Positions 1-7,970 of a DNA stretch of 64,000 bases are shown piece after piece. The position numbers and the translations under genes are program-made. The first letter of the stretch is position 1. Each line of letters begins with the position of its first letter. The notes under the pieces are model-generated. The model ran no database searches. It was given only the letters and a program-made list of their open reading frames with translations, and was not told the DNA's origin. Source of the DNA: Butyricimonas faecalis (GTDB lineage Bacteria; Bacteroidota; Bacteroidia; Bacteroidales; Marinifilaceae); NCBI RefSeq assembly GCF_003991565.1, contig NZ_CP032819.1, positions 2,728,001 through 2,792,000 of the forward strand, written 5' to 3'.

Positions 1-212
1 GCCCGGATAGGTCCGGCTACCCGAAATGACAACTTCACCTCCGAAGCTGCCTTGATCTTCCCCGGATAAATAATCGACAATTCTCCTTGGTAACTTTTCA
101 CCGTATCGGCCTGTACCGTAGCTTTACCGCGGTCCTGTTTCGTTTGAGAATTTCCGCAGGCACACATTAATAAAATCAACCCAAATAAAGAAAATACAAC
201 ACCTTTCATCAT
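1..212 (-). CDS. Efflux periplasmic adaptor lipoprotein, N-terminal part (cut by window edge)
   Basis: The reading frame starts at ATG 210-212 (a second ATG follows at once) and runs off the left edge. The first ~20 residues form a lipoprotein signal, with the lipobox LMCAC just before the mature Cys. After a polar linker the sequence has the short beta segment typical of the start of RND/HlyD-type membrane-fusion proteins (ending near SFRVAGPIR). It starts 14 bp after the stop of the ABC-2 permease upstream, so it is probably the next gene of the efflux operon; an RND pump gene would be expected beyond the window. Only ~70 residues are visible, so the family call rests on a short segment and on context. 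Confidence 0.65.
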   Translation of the reverse strand, partial: MMKGVVFSLFGLILLMCACGNSQTKQDRGKATVQADTVKSYQGELSIIYPGKIKAASEVKLSFRVAGPIR

Positions 213-225
213 TTTTCTATTTTAT

Positions 226-1401
226 CTAATCCCTGTTAATTTTTAATCTTCTACATTCTTTTTTATACAACAAACATGCCACAATAAAATAAAATACCAT
301 CAATATACACAATCCACTAAATTCAGGTAATACCTCTGACAATGTGGCACCTGTATTGTTGATTTTCACGAAACCATCAATCCCGAACGAGGAGGGGAAT
401 AACTTGCCAAACCACACCCAATATTCCGGTATCGCCGACTTGGGCCAAGAAATTCCGGAAATAAACATCAATGGAACAGACGTAAACACGAATATCAAGA
501 ATGGCATTTCCCGTTCCCGACTAAAAAACGACATGGCAATAGCAAAAAAAGTACACGCCAGTAAAAACGGGAATAAAAACAACATCAACTCTCCCCGCTC
601 CCCGACCTGAGTCATCCCGAACAAACGAGGCACGATGAAAAACACCCAATAACTCATCACGAAATAAATGGGCAGATAAGCGAAGGCCTTCCCCAAAACC
701 ACTCGCACCGGACGACGAAAATGCTTATTTTCGGGCAACAGCAACCCTTTCCGACGTCGATCCCGTTCTGTACCCGTCATCGTTCCCACGCCCAATAATA
801 ACGACTGCTGTACCACTAAAATCAACACCGCGGGAATCAAAAAAGAAGTAAAACCACCTTGAGGATTAAACAATTTCACGTCCTGAATCCGTACCGGAGA
901 AGAGGCAATCTGCTCCGTGACCTCCGTGGCATACTCAATCCCCTGCACCTGTATATCTTTCCCCATCGCCAGAGCAACATCCGTCCCCGCCGTCAGCAAA
1001 GCCTTGTAATTCAACAAAGCTCCCATATCACAGTAAAGAGAGAGGTACGCCTGCTCCCCCCGAGCTACATTTTTACTAAAATCAGCGGGAATCTCTAAAA
1101 TCCCGTAAATATCTTTTTTATACATCAGCAACCTCGCCGCCTCCATATCCTCACAACGAGCCACCACATCCACGCTGGCCGTGGCATCCCAATTCCGGAT
1201 AAACTCCCGGCTCAACGCCGACTTCGAATGATCAACCACCGCCACAGGAACCTCCATCGCCACCTCGTTACTATAAATAAACGTGTAGACCACCGGATAT
1301 CCCAACATCAATGCCACGAAAAAGGTCAACACGGCATGATCCCGGAACACCGCATAAAACTCCCGTTTAAAAACATAATATATATCTGTCCAGAAAACCA
1401 T
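226..1401 (-). CDS. ABC-2 type transport permease (YhhJ/YbhR-like)
   Basis: A 391-residue inner-membrane protein. A first transmembrane helix (about residues 23-44) is followed by a large extracytoplasmic domain (about 45-180, with the PVAVVDHSKS stretch typical of ABC2_membrane_3 proteins) and then five or six C-terminal helices. It is a paralogue of the 390-residue permease at 2879-4051; such pairs normally act together with an HlyD adaptor and TolC to export drugs or other small molecules. No ATPase gene is visible in this operon. The IS110-family insertion lies directly upstream, so transcription from tolC/hlyD may be interrupted or supplied from within the IS. The family is clear; the substrate is unknown. 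Confidence 0.85.
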   Translation of the reverse strand: MVFWTDIYYVFKREFYAVFRDHAVLTFFVALMLGYPVVYTFIYSNEVAMEVPVAVVDHSKSALSREFIRNWDATASVDVVARCEDMEAARLLMYKKDIYGILEIPADFSKNVARGEQAYLSLYCDMGALLNYKALLTAGTDVALAMGKDIQVQGIEYATEVTEQIASSPVRIQDVKLFNPQGGFTSFLIPAVLILVVQQSLLLGVGTMTGTERDRRRKGLLLPENKHFRRPVRVVLGKAFAYLPIYFVMSYWVFFIVPRLFGMTQVGERGELMLFLFPFLLACTFFAIAMSFFSREREMPFLIFVFTSVPLMFISGISWPKSAIPEYWVWFGKLFPSSFGIDGFVKINNTGATLSEVLPEFSGLCILMVFYFIVACLLYKKECRRLKINRD

Positions 1402-1462
1402 CCCTTATTAATTTTAGATTTATGATTTATGATTTTAGATTGACCCCCTCTAGCTCCCCCTT
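1402..1462. repeat. Left half of a palindromic intergenic repeat, split by the IS110 element
   Basis: AT-rich iterations of the ATTTTAGATTTATG type lead into the 20-nt arm at 1443-1462 (starting ACCCCCTCTAG). This arm is identical to the left arm of the intact perfect palindrome at 5177-5219. The matching right arm (one base different) is at 2782-2800, immediately beyond the IS. The two halves plus their AT-rich flanks reconstruct one copy of the same roughly 100-bp element seen at 5130-5245, in inverted orientation. Confidence 0.8.
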
Positions 1463-1553
1463 TTCAAGTACGATGTTTCAATGTCGCGTGTTCTCCCCCT
1501 GTGTAACCTTAGCTTTGTATCATGAAAAGTAAATGGAATAAAAAAGTAATATT

Positions 1554-1561
1554 TATATTTG
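1554..1561 (+). promoter_or_regulatory. TAnnTTTG promoter box of the IS110 5' region
   Basis: TATATTTG matches the Bacteroidota sigma-A -7 consensus TAnnTTTG. It lies just upstream of the first of two stem-loop domains, so transcription would begin near 1567 and could yield both the guide RNA and the recombinase mRNA. No clear -33 TTG element is seen at standard spacing. Confidence 0.45.
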
Positions 1562-1566
1562 TAAAG

Positions 1567-1735
1567 TATGAACTAATTTGAAAGAAAGGAAACCGAGGTG
1601 TGAACCGTGAGCTGTGTTTGAAAACAGCTTCATCCCCCTATTTGGACACCTTGGCTTTCTTGAACGGGGACCTGTATAAGAAATTAACTTTCTTGTTGTT
1701 AAGGTTTTTAGGTGACGTTCAATATCCTTTCCCTC
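1567..1735 (+). ncRNA. Candidate IS110 bridge RNA with two stem-loop domains
   Basis: Domain 1: 1584-1588 pairs with 1655-1659 and 1593-1601 with 1646-1654 (one G-U). They enclose an internal loop with a 5' strand (1602-1608), a 7-bp apical hairpin (1609-1615/1624-1630) and a 15-nt 3' strand (1631-1645). Domain 2: 1661-1666 pairs with 1716-1721 and 1670-1673 with 1710-1713, enclosing a hairpin (1678-1683/1689-1694) and again a 15-nt 3' strand (1695-1709). Two consecutive internal-loop domains are the layout known for the IS621 bridge RNA (target-binding then donor-binding loop). Bases 1633-1642 of the first loop are perfectly complementary to 2779-2788 at the right IS junction, as a right target guide should be. 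I found no convincing left target guide. The pairings were done by eye. Confidence 0.6.
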
Positions 1736-1758
1736 TTCAAATTGCTAAACACAAAGAT

Positions 1759-2757
1759 ATGGAAAACTTTTATTTTATCGGGGTAGACGTTAGTAAAAAG
1801 AAACTTGATTTTTGCGTGTTGCTAAACGGCACGATAGTTCTTGAAGAAGTAGTAAACAATAACATCCCGTCGATACGTCGTTTCCTGGAAACGTTCTTGG
1901 TTGATTTTAAAACCTCGATCGATAACCTGCTAGTCTGTGCCGAGCACACGGGGCAGTACACCTTCCCCCTGTCAATCGCTTGCCAGTCTCTCTCTTGTGG
2001 TTTATGGCTTGAAAATCCAGCGCAGATCAAGTATTCTTCGGGCTTCTCACGTGGGAAGAATGACAAGGTCGATGCTCACCGAATCGCTCGCTACGCCTCT
2101 CGTTTCAGTGACAACGCTCGTTATTACCAGCGTCCTCGGGAAGAGATCGAGCGCCTCAAGCAGTTAAGGAACGAGCAAGACCTTTACAAGTCGGACTTGG
2201 CCAAGTACAAGGGGCAACTCTCCGACCAACGAGAGTTCATGCTTGATCGAGTCTATCAAGAGAAGGCTCAAAGACTGGAACGGTTGATAGAAGAGCTGGA
2301 AAAATTGATCAAAGATATCGATCTACTCGTCGAGACAATTATCCGTTCCTGCCGTGTTCTCTGGCGGCAGCGGGAGTTGTTGCTATCAGTCGAGGGGGTT
2401 GGGCCGAGTGTCGCCCTTTGCTTGATCATCGAGACTGAAGCGTTCACGCGCTTCGATGATCCCCGCAAGTTCGCCTGTCATGCCGGGGTAGCACCTTTCC
2501 GTTACACCTCGGGAAGCAGTCAACATTCCAGGAACAAGGTATCCCAGCGGGCGAACAAGCAAATCAAGACGTTGTTACACATGGCTGCCTTGTCGATCAC
2601 GGGAAGGAAGTCTGGTGAGTTAAAGGCGTATTACGAGAGAAAGGTTAAGGAAGGAAAGAACAAGATGACGGTCATTAACGCGATCAGGGCAAAGCTGATC
2701 GCGAGAATGTTTGCTGTCATCAAAAAAGATCAATTTTATACCCCTGTTTATTCATGA
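1759..2757 (+). CDS. IS110-family DEDD recombinase (transposase)
   Basis: A 332-residue recombinase that inserts the element using a structured guide RNA (known for the family). The N-terminal RuvC-like domain starts IGVDVSKKKLDF, with D10, E62 (CAEHTGQY) and D102/D105 (NDKVDAHR) forming the DEDD set. A helical linker follows (about 125-195). The C-terminal Transposase_20 domain contains GVGPSVAL, the FACHAGVAPFRYTSGSS stretch with the candidate nucleophilic serine near 251-254, and NKQIKTLLHMAALS. The frame is open upstream to GTG 1600, but that part overlaps the structured RNA and precedes the conserved MENFYFIGVD start, so I choose ATG 1759. All catalytic residues are present and the gene looks intact. 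Confidence 0.92.
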   Translation: MENFYFIGVDVSKKKLDFCVLLNGTIVLEEVVNNNIPSIRRFLETFLVDFKTSIDNLLVCAEHTGQYTFPLSIACQSLSCGLWLENPAQIKYSSGFSRGKNDKVDAHRIARYASRFSDNARYYQRPREEIERLKQLRNEQDLYKSDLAKYKGQLSDQREFMLDRVYQEKAQRLERLIEELEKLIKDIDLLVETIIRSCRVLWRQRELLLSVEGVGPSVALCLIIETEAFTRFDDPRKFACHAGVAPFRYTSGSSQHSRNKVSQRANKQIKTLLHMAALSITGRKSGELKAYYERKVKEGKNKMTVINAIRAKLIARMFAVIKKDQFYTPVYS

Positions 2758-2781
2758 AATATTTGCATAAATCATAAGAAT

Positions 2782-2878
2782 AGGGGGAGTTAGAGGGGGT
2801 AGTTCTTCCATTCTAAATTTTAAATTCTAAATTCTAAATTTCAAATCCTATCTCAACCCGCAAATCGTTTCCAACGAT
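2782..2878. repeat. Right half of the IS-split palindromic repeat
   Basis: The arm 2782-2800 (AGGGGGAGTTAGAGGGGGT) is complementary to 1443-1462 with one mismatch. It is followed by TAGTTCTTCCATTCTAAATT and further AT-rich iterations, the same flank that borders the intact palindrome at 5177-5219 on its other side. Together with 1402-1462 it rebuilds the pre-insertion intergenic repeat. Confidence 0.75.
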
Positions 2879-4051
2879 TTACGGCAAATACTTAAACTCC
2901 AACAAATCCGACTTCAATTTCGGCAGTACAAAAATGGGCAAAAACAGATAGACCATTAATGCCGCGTAACTCTGCCAAGAAAATATCATCGGAATACCAT
3001 TCAAAGCTTGATCCACGTATATCAAAAAATAGTGGCGCATCTGGAACAAATTCGACCCGATCTGTGCCAACTCCGGCATGGAACGCACCGGGTAAGTAAA
3101 ACCGCATATTGAAAACGACAACACGCCCCACAAGGCACATGTACTCAATGCGATCCTGCTCCGGCGATTCATTCCCGTGACAAACAGCGCAAAACACTGA
3201 GAAGCCAGAATCATCAGCACCATCGCCAAAAACATCGGGAAAAATCCACTATTTAACGGGAAATGAGCATAACCATACAACATGGAAAGAGCAAGCATCC
3301 CCATCGCCGTGAAAATCAAAGCCTGCGGGATAAGTTTTCCCATCAATGCCACGATAATAGAACCGTTCCCCGCCTCCAACCACTCTCTTGACGTTCTCCG
3401 CTTAATCTCCTCACTAATACTGTACACCGTGGTAAACATCACGAACATGCACAAGAATGCCGGCAAAAGGAAATTCGCCAAATAAACGGCATAACTCAAC
3501 CACGGGTTATTCAGCGGATGCGTGTCCAACACGATCGGCATCAACTTCGCCGCAAGTAACGGTCCTCCCTCCCCTTTCGCCAACAACAACGTCCGCTGGA
3601 CCACCCCGTTAGCCAAATTTGATTGCATCCGCATATCTTTATACAACAAAGAACCCGCCAAAAAATAAGTATCATTCGTGTAAAACGACAACACGGGCTC
3701 TTTCCCTGTCGAAGCATCCCGCCGGAAATCTGCCGGAATATAAAAGATCCCGTAAACATCACCTCGTTGTAAAGCCTCCCGGGCCTCGCTGAAATTTGCC
3801 GTGCGCATCACCACATCCGTCTGGGCAAACGTGTTCAACGAACGCGCCAGAGAACGGGAAGTCGTAGTATTATCCTCATCCACCACGGCCACAGGCAACT
3901 TCTTCGGCAACCCGTCCTTCAACAAATCCATGAAAAACAGGAAGCAAAACAAAGGCGCAAAAATCATCACGAACCAATAGATCCGATGTTCAGCCAACAT
4001 CCGGATCTCCCGTTTCATCAACACCCCCAAAGCCCTTATATTCTCTCGCAT
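2879..4051 (-). CDS. ABC-2 type transport permease
   Basis: A 390-residue inner-membrane protein, paralogous to the permease at 226-1401. A transmembrane helix near residues 25-43 precedes an extracytoplasmic domain containing PVAVVDEDNTTTSRSL and YGIFYIPADF; about five helices follow from residue ~190. It would pair with the other permease to form a heterodimeric exporter channel fed by the HlyD protein at 4136-5122 and opening to TolC. It ends just before the split repeat that carries IS110. No ATP-binding subunit is encoded nearby. Confidence 0.85.
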   Translation of the reverse strand: MRENIRALGVLMKREIRMLAEHRIYWFVMIFAPLFCFLFFMDLLKDGLPKKLPVAVVDEDNTTTSRSLARSLNTFAQTDVVMRTANFSEAREALQRGDVYGIFYIPADFRRDASTGKEPVLSFYTNDTYFLAGSLLYKDMRMQSNLANGVVQRTLLLAKGEGGPLLAAKLMPIVLDTHPLNNPWLSYAVYLANFLLPAFLCMFVMFTTVYSISEEIKRRTSREWLEAGNGSIIVALMGKLIPQALIFTAMGMLALSMLYGYAHFPLNSGFFPMFLAMVLMILASQCFALFVTGMNRRSRIALSTCALWGVLSFSICGFTYPVRSMPELAQIGSNLFQMRHYFLIYVDQALNGIPMIFSWQSYAALMVYLFLPIFVLPKLKSDLLEFKYLP

Positions 4052-4135
4052 AAATTAATTTTAGATTTACGATTTCAGATTTTAGATTCCAATCGCACAA
4101 CCCCCTTCTTCATTCTAAATTCTATATTCTAAATT
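4052..4135. repeat. Degenerate copy of the AT-rich intergenic repeat
   Basis: This permease-hlyD gap has the same ATTTTAGATTTACGATTT-type flank, a short C-rich centre (ACAACCCCCTTC) and the CATTCTAAATTCTA-type flank as the copies at 1402-2878 and 5130-5245. The long palindromic arms are missing. Confidence 0.5.
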
Positions 4136-5122
4136 TCATAATTTCTTCAAAACGCTCATCCCCGGTCTCAACCCCTCCACTTTCTCCGTGGGCACGGCTT
4201 TCACCTCGAAAGTCTTCGCATCATACTGCCCCGTTGTCTTCGTGGCTCTCCAAGCGGCATAAGTTCCCATATTCTTCATGTGAGTCACTTTCAACTGCAC
4301 CTCCTTATTATTCAACGCCGGAATATATCCCGTGAACACGGCACCCATCTGCAAATCGCCCAACAAATCTTCACGCACGTTAAACACCACCCACATATCT
4401 TCCAAATCCAACACGTTCATCACGGGAGAACCCGTTCCCACCAATTCCCCCACCTTCGGGTAACGCTCGGAAATCTCACCTGAAATCGGTGAAATCAAAA
4501 ACGTCTCTTTGACATAAGAACCGACCTCTTCCACGGCGCCTCTTGCCCGGTTCACCTGAGCCTCGGCAGCCTGTTTGTCTTCTTTCTCCGCCCCGTTTCT
4601 TGCCATCTCGTACTGGGCCTTCGCGGCTTGTTCCGTAGCTAACATCGCCTTGTAATTTGCCTCAGCCTCGTCACGTTTCTGTGCGGAGACCACGTCATTC
4701 TCGAATAACGTCTGTACCCGATCAAAAGACTTCTTTGCCACATCAAGTGCCGCCTGCGTTTTTTTCCACGTTTGGAAGGCCATCGCCTTCTGCTCTTCAC
4801 GGGCACCCTTTTGAGCCTTATCGCTCAACGCTTGAGCGGCCTCTTCCGCCGCTTGTGCCTGATTAAACTTCGCCATCACCTCCGGACTATCCAAAATCGC
4901 CACCGTATCCCCTTTCATCACGTGATCCCCCTCGTCGACCAAAAACCGCTCAATCCTCCCCGGCACCTTCCCGGAAATCCGCACTTCCGTGGCCTCCGCC
5001 TCACCTTGAATCATCTCCGGCACCGGCTCCCAAAAAATAAACCCGAATATAGCAACCAAAAATATGATGATCACGATCCCCGTAAACATCAACACCTTCC
5101 CACTTACTTTCTTTTCACTCAT
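4136..5122 (-). CDS. HlyD-family periplasmic adaptor (EmrA/YbhG-like)
   Basis: A 328-residue membrane-fusion protein that links the ABC-2 permeases to the TolC-type outer-membrane channel. It has one N-terminal transmembrane helix (about residues 10-31). The first half of a biotinyl-lipoyl domain (EVRISGKVPGRIERFLVDEG, with the MKGDTVAILD hairpin) is followed by a long alpha-helical coiled-coil hairpin (about 80-200, rich in Ala/Gln/Glu) and then the second lipoyl half (TFLISPISGEI) and beta-barrel segments. The start at ATG 5122 gives a short cytoplasmic leader before the helix. Its length is normal for the family, and it is probably co-transcribed with tolC, although an intergenic palindrome separates the two. 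Confidence 0.9.
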   Translation of the reverse strand: MSEKKVSGKVLMFTGIVIIIFLVAIFGFIFWEPVPEMIQGEAEATEVRISGKVPGRIERFLVDEGDHVMKGDTVAILDSPEVMAKFNQAQAAEEAAQALSDKAQKGAREEQKAMAFQTWKKTQAALDVAKKSFDRVQTLFENDVVSAQKRDEAEANYKAMLATEQAAKAQYEMARNGAEKEDKQAAEAQVNRARGAVEEVGSYVKETFLISPISGEISERYPKVGELVGTGSPVMNVLDLEDMWVVFNVREDLLGDLQMGAVFTGYIPALNNKEVQLKVTHMKNMGTYAAWRATKTTGQYDAKTFEVKAVPTEKVEGLRPGMSVLKKL

Positions 5123-5129
5123 AACAATT

Positions 5130-5245
5130 AATTTGAAATTTAGAATTTAAAATTTAAAATTTAGAATGGAAAAACTACCCCCTCTAGCTCCCCCTTGGGA
5201 AGGGGGAGCTAGAGGGGGTCAATCTTAAATCTAGTATCATAAATC
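5130..5245. repeat. Intact intergenic repeat with a perfect 20-bp palindrome
   Basis: The arms 5177-5196 and 5200-5219 are exact reverse complements around a GGG loop. AT-rich flanks (TTTAGAATTTAAAATTT on one side, TCTTAAATCTAGTATC on the other) match the flanks of the IS110-split copy. It lies between hlyD and tolC and could form a very stable hairpin in the operon mRNA, so it may attenuate or protect the transcript. No long T-run follows either arm, so a simple terminator is less likely. Confidence 0.8.
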
Positions 5246-6675
5246 TAAAATTCCAGTATTCCATAAGCTTTCTCCAAATAAACCTTACACAATCGAGCCT
5301 CTATCCGCGTATCGATCAGTTCCGAATTCGCCGTCAACCAAGCCGTTTGAGCCTCCAACACGTTCAACACGGGAATCGTCCCCTCCTTAAAGCCCAAATT
5401 CGCGAACTTCAGATTCTCCTCCGCCCGTTCCAGATTCTTACGGGCCATCGCCAACTTCTTCGTCACCTCCTTCATCTTGAATTCCGACTGGTTCACCTGT
5501 AACTCGATCTGCTCCTTCGCCTCCTGCAACTTATAATTCATCGCGTTCGTCTGTGCTTTTGCACCACGTAAACTTTTACGGGATGCTCCCCAATGAAATA
5601 TCGGGGCCTTAATCCCAACTCCCACGCTCCACATACCATCAAATTTCGTACTCACCCCGTCAAAGAAAGAAGGCGTGCTACTCAAGTAATTTGCCGTCAA
5701 AGCAATCGTCGGCAAATACTCGGATAAAGCGATCTTCTCCTTCTTTTTATATATATCCGCGGCCAACTGCAAACTAGCCACCTCCGGACGCCGGCTATAC
5801 ACCTGTTCCAAGCTTTCCGTGGGCACCTCCTCCACGTCCGTGTCTACCACCTCTTCTTTCAACATCACGATCGTGTCTGTCGGTAAACCGCAAATCTGGT
5901 TCAACAACATCCGGGACAAACACAAGCCGTTATCCACCTTCGTTTGAACCATCTCCCCCTCGTTCAGTTTCACCCGCACGGAAAGCACATCCGCTTTAGT
6001 AGCCACCCCCGTCGTGTGCATCAACTCGACATCATGCACGAACTTCCTCAATGTTTCCACGTACTTATCCGCCAATTTCTTCCGGTTTACCAGAGAAATG
6101 ATCTGCCAGTAAGCCTCGTCCGTCGAAAGAATCACGCTCTGCAACTCCTGCGACCGCTTGCTCTTTGCCAATTGCTCCGCCAACCCGGCAATCTGGTTAT
6201 AAGCCCTGATCTTCCCTCCCATATAAATCGGCTGTGTCAGCCCGACCTGCACGATTCCCATATTCCGTTCGTCCACGCTCATTGCCTCCTTCGGCAACAA
6301 GGCATAATCCTTCGGGACATACTGCCCATCCAAACCAATCGTCAATTGATCGGGACGAAACGTAAACTTCCCATCCGAACCCATCGACCCGACGGGCAAA
6401 TGAGCATCATCAGCCAACAAATTAATCTCTTTTTGATTGCGCAGATACACGCCCATAGCGTCAATACCGGGCAGATACTTCGTGAAAGCCTCTGCTTTTT
6501 GCGCCTGACTCGCTTTTACCTCCTCGTCTGCAATTTTCAGTTTCTTATTGTTCTCTATCGCCAACCGCCGACAATCCTCCAAACTTAACACTTCTTGTGC
6601 ATTCGATTGCAATATAAAACACAATAATACAGTAACTAAACTCAAACCAGATTTACATTTCGTAATCCTCTTCAT
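5245..6675 (-). CDS. TolC-family outer-membrane efflux protein
   Basis: An outer-membrane channel subunit of ~476 residues. I choose ATG 6675 because it gives a proper signal peptide (KRITKCKSGLSLVTVLLCF, cleavage after QSNA); the frame is open to ATG 6705, but that adds ten polar residues before the signal. The mature part shows the duplicated OEP layout: VLSLEDCRRLAIENNKKL, the long helices with AEAFTKYLPGIDAMG, and in the second half EKIALSEYLPTIALTA and NLGFKEGTIPVLNVLEAQTA. It is the first structural gene of the efflux operon. A TAnnTTTG box (TAAATTTG) lies upstream at 6713-6720. Confidence 0.92.
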   Translation of the reverse strand: MKRITKCKSGLSLVTVLLCFILQSNAQEVLSLEDCRRLAIENNKKLKIADEEVKASQAQKAEAFTKYLPGIDAMGVYLRNQKEINLLADDAHLPVGSMGSDGKFTFRPDQLTIGLDGQYVPKDYALLPKEAMSVDERNMGIVQVGLTQPIYMGGKIRAYNQIAGLAEQLAKSKRSQELQSVILSTDEAYWQIISLVNRKKLADKYVETLRKFVHDVELMHTTGVATKADVLSVRVKLNEGEMVQTKVDNGLCLSRMLLNQICGLPTDTIVMLKEEVVDTDVEEVPTESLEQVYSRRPEVASLQLAADIYKKKEKIALSEYLPTIALTANYLSSTPSFFDGVSTKFDGMWSVGVGIKAPIFHWGASRKSLRGAKAQTNAMNYKLQEAKEQIELQVNQSEFKMKEVTKKLAMARKNLERAEENLKFANLGFKEGTIPVLNVLEAQTAWLTANSELIDTRIEARLCKVYLEKAYGILEF

Positions 6676-6712
6676 CACTTTCTCGTTTTTATATTCTAAC
6701 TTCAAGCTTCTT

Positions 6713-6720
6713 CAAATTTA
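6713..6720 (-). promoter_or_regulatory. TAnnTTTG promoter box upstream of tolC
   Basis: On the minus strand this reads TAAATTTG. It would start transcription near 6705, about 30 nt before the chosen tolC ATG at 6675. It lies between tolC and the tetR genes, where a TetR operator would be expected, but I could not identify a clear operator palindrome. Confidence 0.4.
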
Positions 6721-6750
6721 TACTTTTCGGTATGTACTCCCGTAAAAACT

Positions 6751-7353
6751 TTATCGAGCTTTTACTAACGAATAAAGTTGTTCATACTGGTAACGCACCG
6801 ATGATAAAGCATAAGAAATATCCTGATGCATGACGATGTAATTTATCAACCCAATACTTATGTTCAACAAATTCTTTGCCAGAATAGACGTATCCACATC
6901 ATCTCTTATCTCTTTAGCCCGTTTTGCCTCTAAAATAACACCTTCCAACTTCGACATCCATGAAATCTTCGTATCGCTCACCATCTGTTTAAACTCCGGG
7001 TACAAGGAAATCACCTCTACCATCAGCGAAAGGCACAAAATTTCGGGGATATCACTATCCAAACGCTTCGCCCCGTAATGACCGATACTTTCCAGGTTAT
7101 GGATCGTCAAGTCAACAAACTCCCGTAACGAATGCACCCGGCTCATTTCCTCGGCTCGCCGACTATTCAACATACGGTAATACCTCGTCACCCCCTCTTT
7201 CAGCACCTCTTCCTTGTTCAAGAAATGATAATAAAACGTACCCTTGGTCATCCCCACGGCCTTTTCCAGATCGGTAAGAGTTACCGTCTTAAATCCCTTT
7301 TTCAAAAACAGCAGAAATGCCGCCTCGATAATCGTGTCTCTCGTTCCACTCAT
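6751..7353 (-). CDS. TetR/AcrR-family transcriptional regulator (second of a tandem pair)
   Basis: A 200-residue regulator. The N-terminal helix-turn-helix spans about residues 5-50 (TIIEAAFLLFLKKGFKTVTL, then the recognition helix in MTKGTFYYHFLNKEEVL). The C-terminal all-helical ligand domain is divergent. Its start overlaps the stop of the upstream tetR gene by a few bases (7350-7353), so the two are translationally coupled. Its position just upstream of tolC suggests that it represses the efflux operon and is released by a pump substrate (inference from TetR biology). It is related to, but clearly diverged from, its neighbour. Confidence 0.88.
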   Translation of the reverse strand: MSGTRDTIIEAAFLLFLKKGFKTVTLTDLEKAVGMTKGTFYYHFLNKEEVLKEGVTRYYRMLNSRRAEEMSRVHSLREFVDLTIHNLESIGHYGAKRLDSDIPEILCLSLMVEVISLYPEFKQMVSDTKISWMSKLEGVILEAKRAKEIRDDVDTSILAKNLLNISIGLINYIVMHQDISYALSSVRYQYEQLYSLVKAR

Positions 7354-7949
7354 TTCTTTATCAACATATAATATTGTTCAAACTGCATCCGGGTATCTGA
7401 AAACATATACTGGAAACTCGCTTGATCCAATTCAATATTCAACATACTACTTGACACGGACATCAAGTTACGCGCCAACACCGAAGTATCCAACGTCTCC
7501 CGGATTTCCCCGCTTTGCTTCGCCTTCAAAATAATCTGCTCCCAATTCGCCAAGCGTCGTTTGGAAATCGTGTATATCCTCTCCCGAAATTCCGGGAAAA
7601 TCGAAGCAACTTCCAACACCAATTGAAAAAACAGCACCTCCAGAATAAAACACCCAAAAGCTTTTTGGGATGCATCAGCACTCGCCTCTTTATTCTTGAT
7701 CACGAGATCAATGAACTCTCGCAAAGAGGTCACACGCTCCACATCGTCCTCGCTCTCCTCCTTCATCACGCTAAAATAACGCTTCATCCCCGCCTCCAAA
7801 ATTTCCTTCTTATCCTTAAAATAATAATAAAACGCTCCTTTGGTCAAGCCCGTGGCTTGTTCCAGTGTTTTCAGCGAACAGGCCTTATACCCCCTGTTCA
7901 AGAATTGCAAAAACGCCTTTTTTACTATTTCCTCCCGAAGTTCTGTCAT
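7350..7949 (-). CDS. TetR/AcrR-family transcriptional regulator (first of a tandem pair)
   Basis: Helix-turn-helix at the N-terminus (EEIVKKAFLQFLNRGYKACS, then LTKGAFYYYFKDKKEILEAG), followed by a helical effector domain of ~150 residues. I choose ATG 7949 (protein MTELREEIV..., 199 aa). The longer frame to 7973 would start inside the TATCTTTG promoter box at 7971-7978 and adds only MQHIIKVS. Two consecutive TetR genes upstream of one efflux operon suggest heterodimerisation or response to two ligands (inference). The stop overlaps the next start. Confidence 0.88.
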   Translation of the reverse strand: MTELREEIVKKAFLQFLNRGYKACSLKTLEQATGLTKGAFYYYFKDKKEILEAGMKRYFSVMKEESEDDVERVTSLREFIDLVIKNKEASADASQKAFGCFILEVLFFQLVLEVASIFPEFRERIYTISKRRLANWEQIILKAKQSGEIRETLDTSVLARNLMSVSSSMLNIELDQASFQYMFSDTRMQFEQYYMLIKK

Positions 7950-7970
7950 AGAAACTTTTATTATATGTTG

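Larger units (their letters stand above)
1463..2781 (+). mobile_element. IS110-family insertion sequence inserted in a palindrome loop
   Basis: About 1.32 kb, bounded by the two arms of a palindromic repeat (1443-1462 and 2782-2800). It contains a ~300-bp structured 5' noncoding region, a DEDD recombinase gene and a short 3' end of ~24 bp. I see no terminal inverted repeats and no target duplication, as is usual for IS110. The long 5' and short 3' noncoding parts fit the IS110 group (guide RNA in the left end) rather than IS1111. The exact ends are uncertain by a few bases because palindrome loop and IS sequence cannot be separated from a single copy; the left end could instead be near 1468, after CTTTTCAAG. 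Confidence 0.8.

Noticed and set aside
1505..1511. AACCTTA in the IS left end complementary to the second RNA loop (1699-1706), as a donor guide
   Set aside because: Only 7 nt, AT-rich, and ~40 bp inside the left end rather than at it; it could be chance.
1600..1758. N-terminal extension of the IS110 recombinase from GTG 1600
   Set aside because: It overlaps the structured RNA region and precedes the conserved IGVDVSKKKLDF start; ATG 1759 fits the family.
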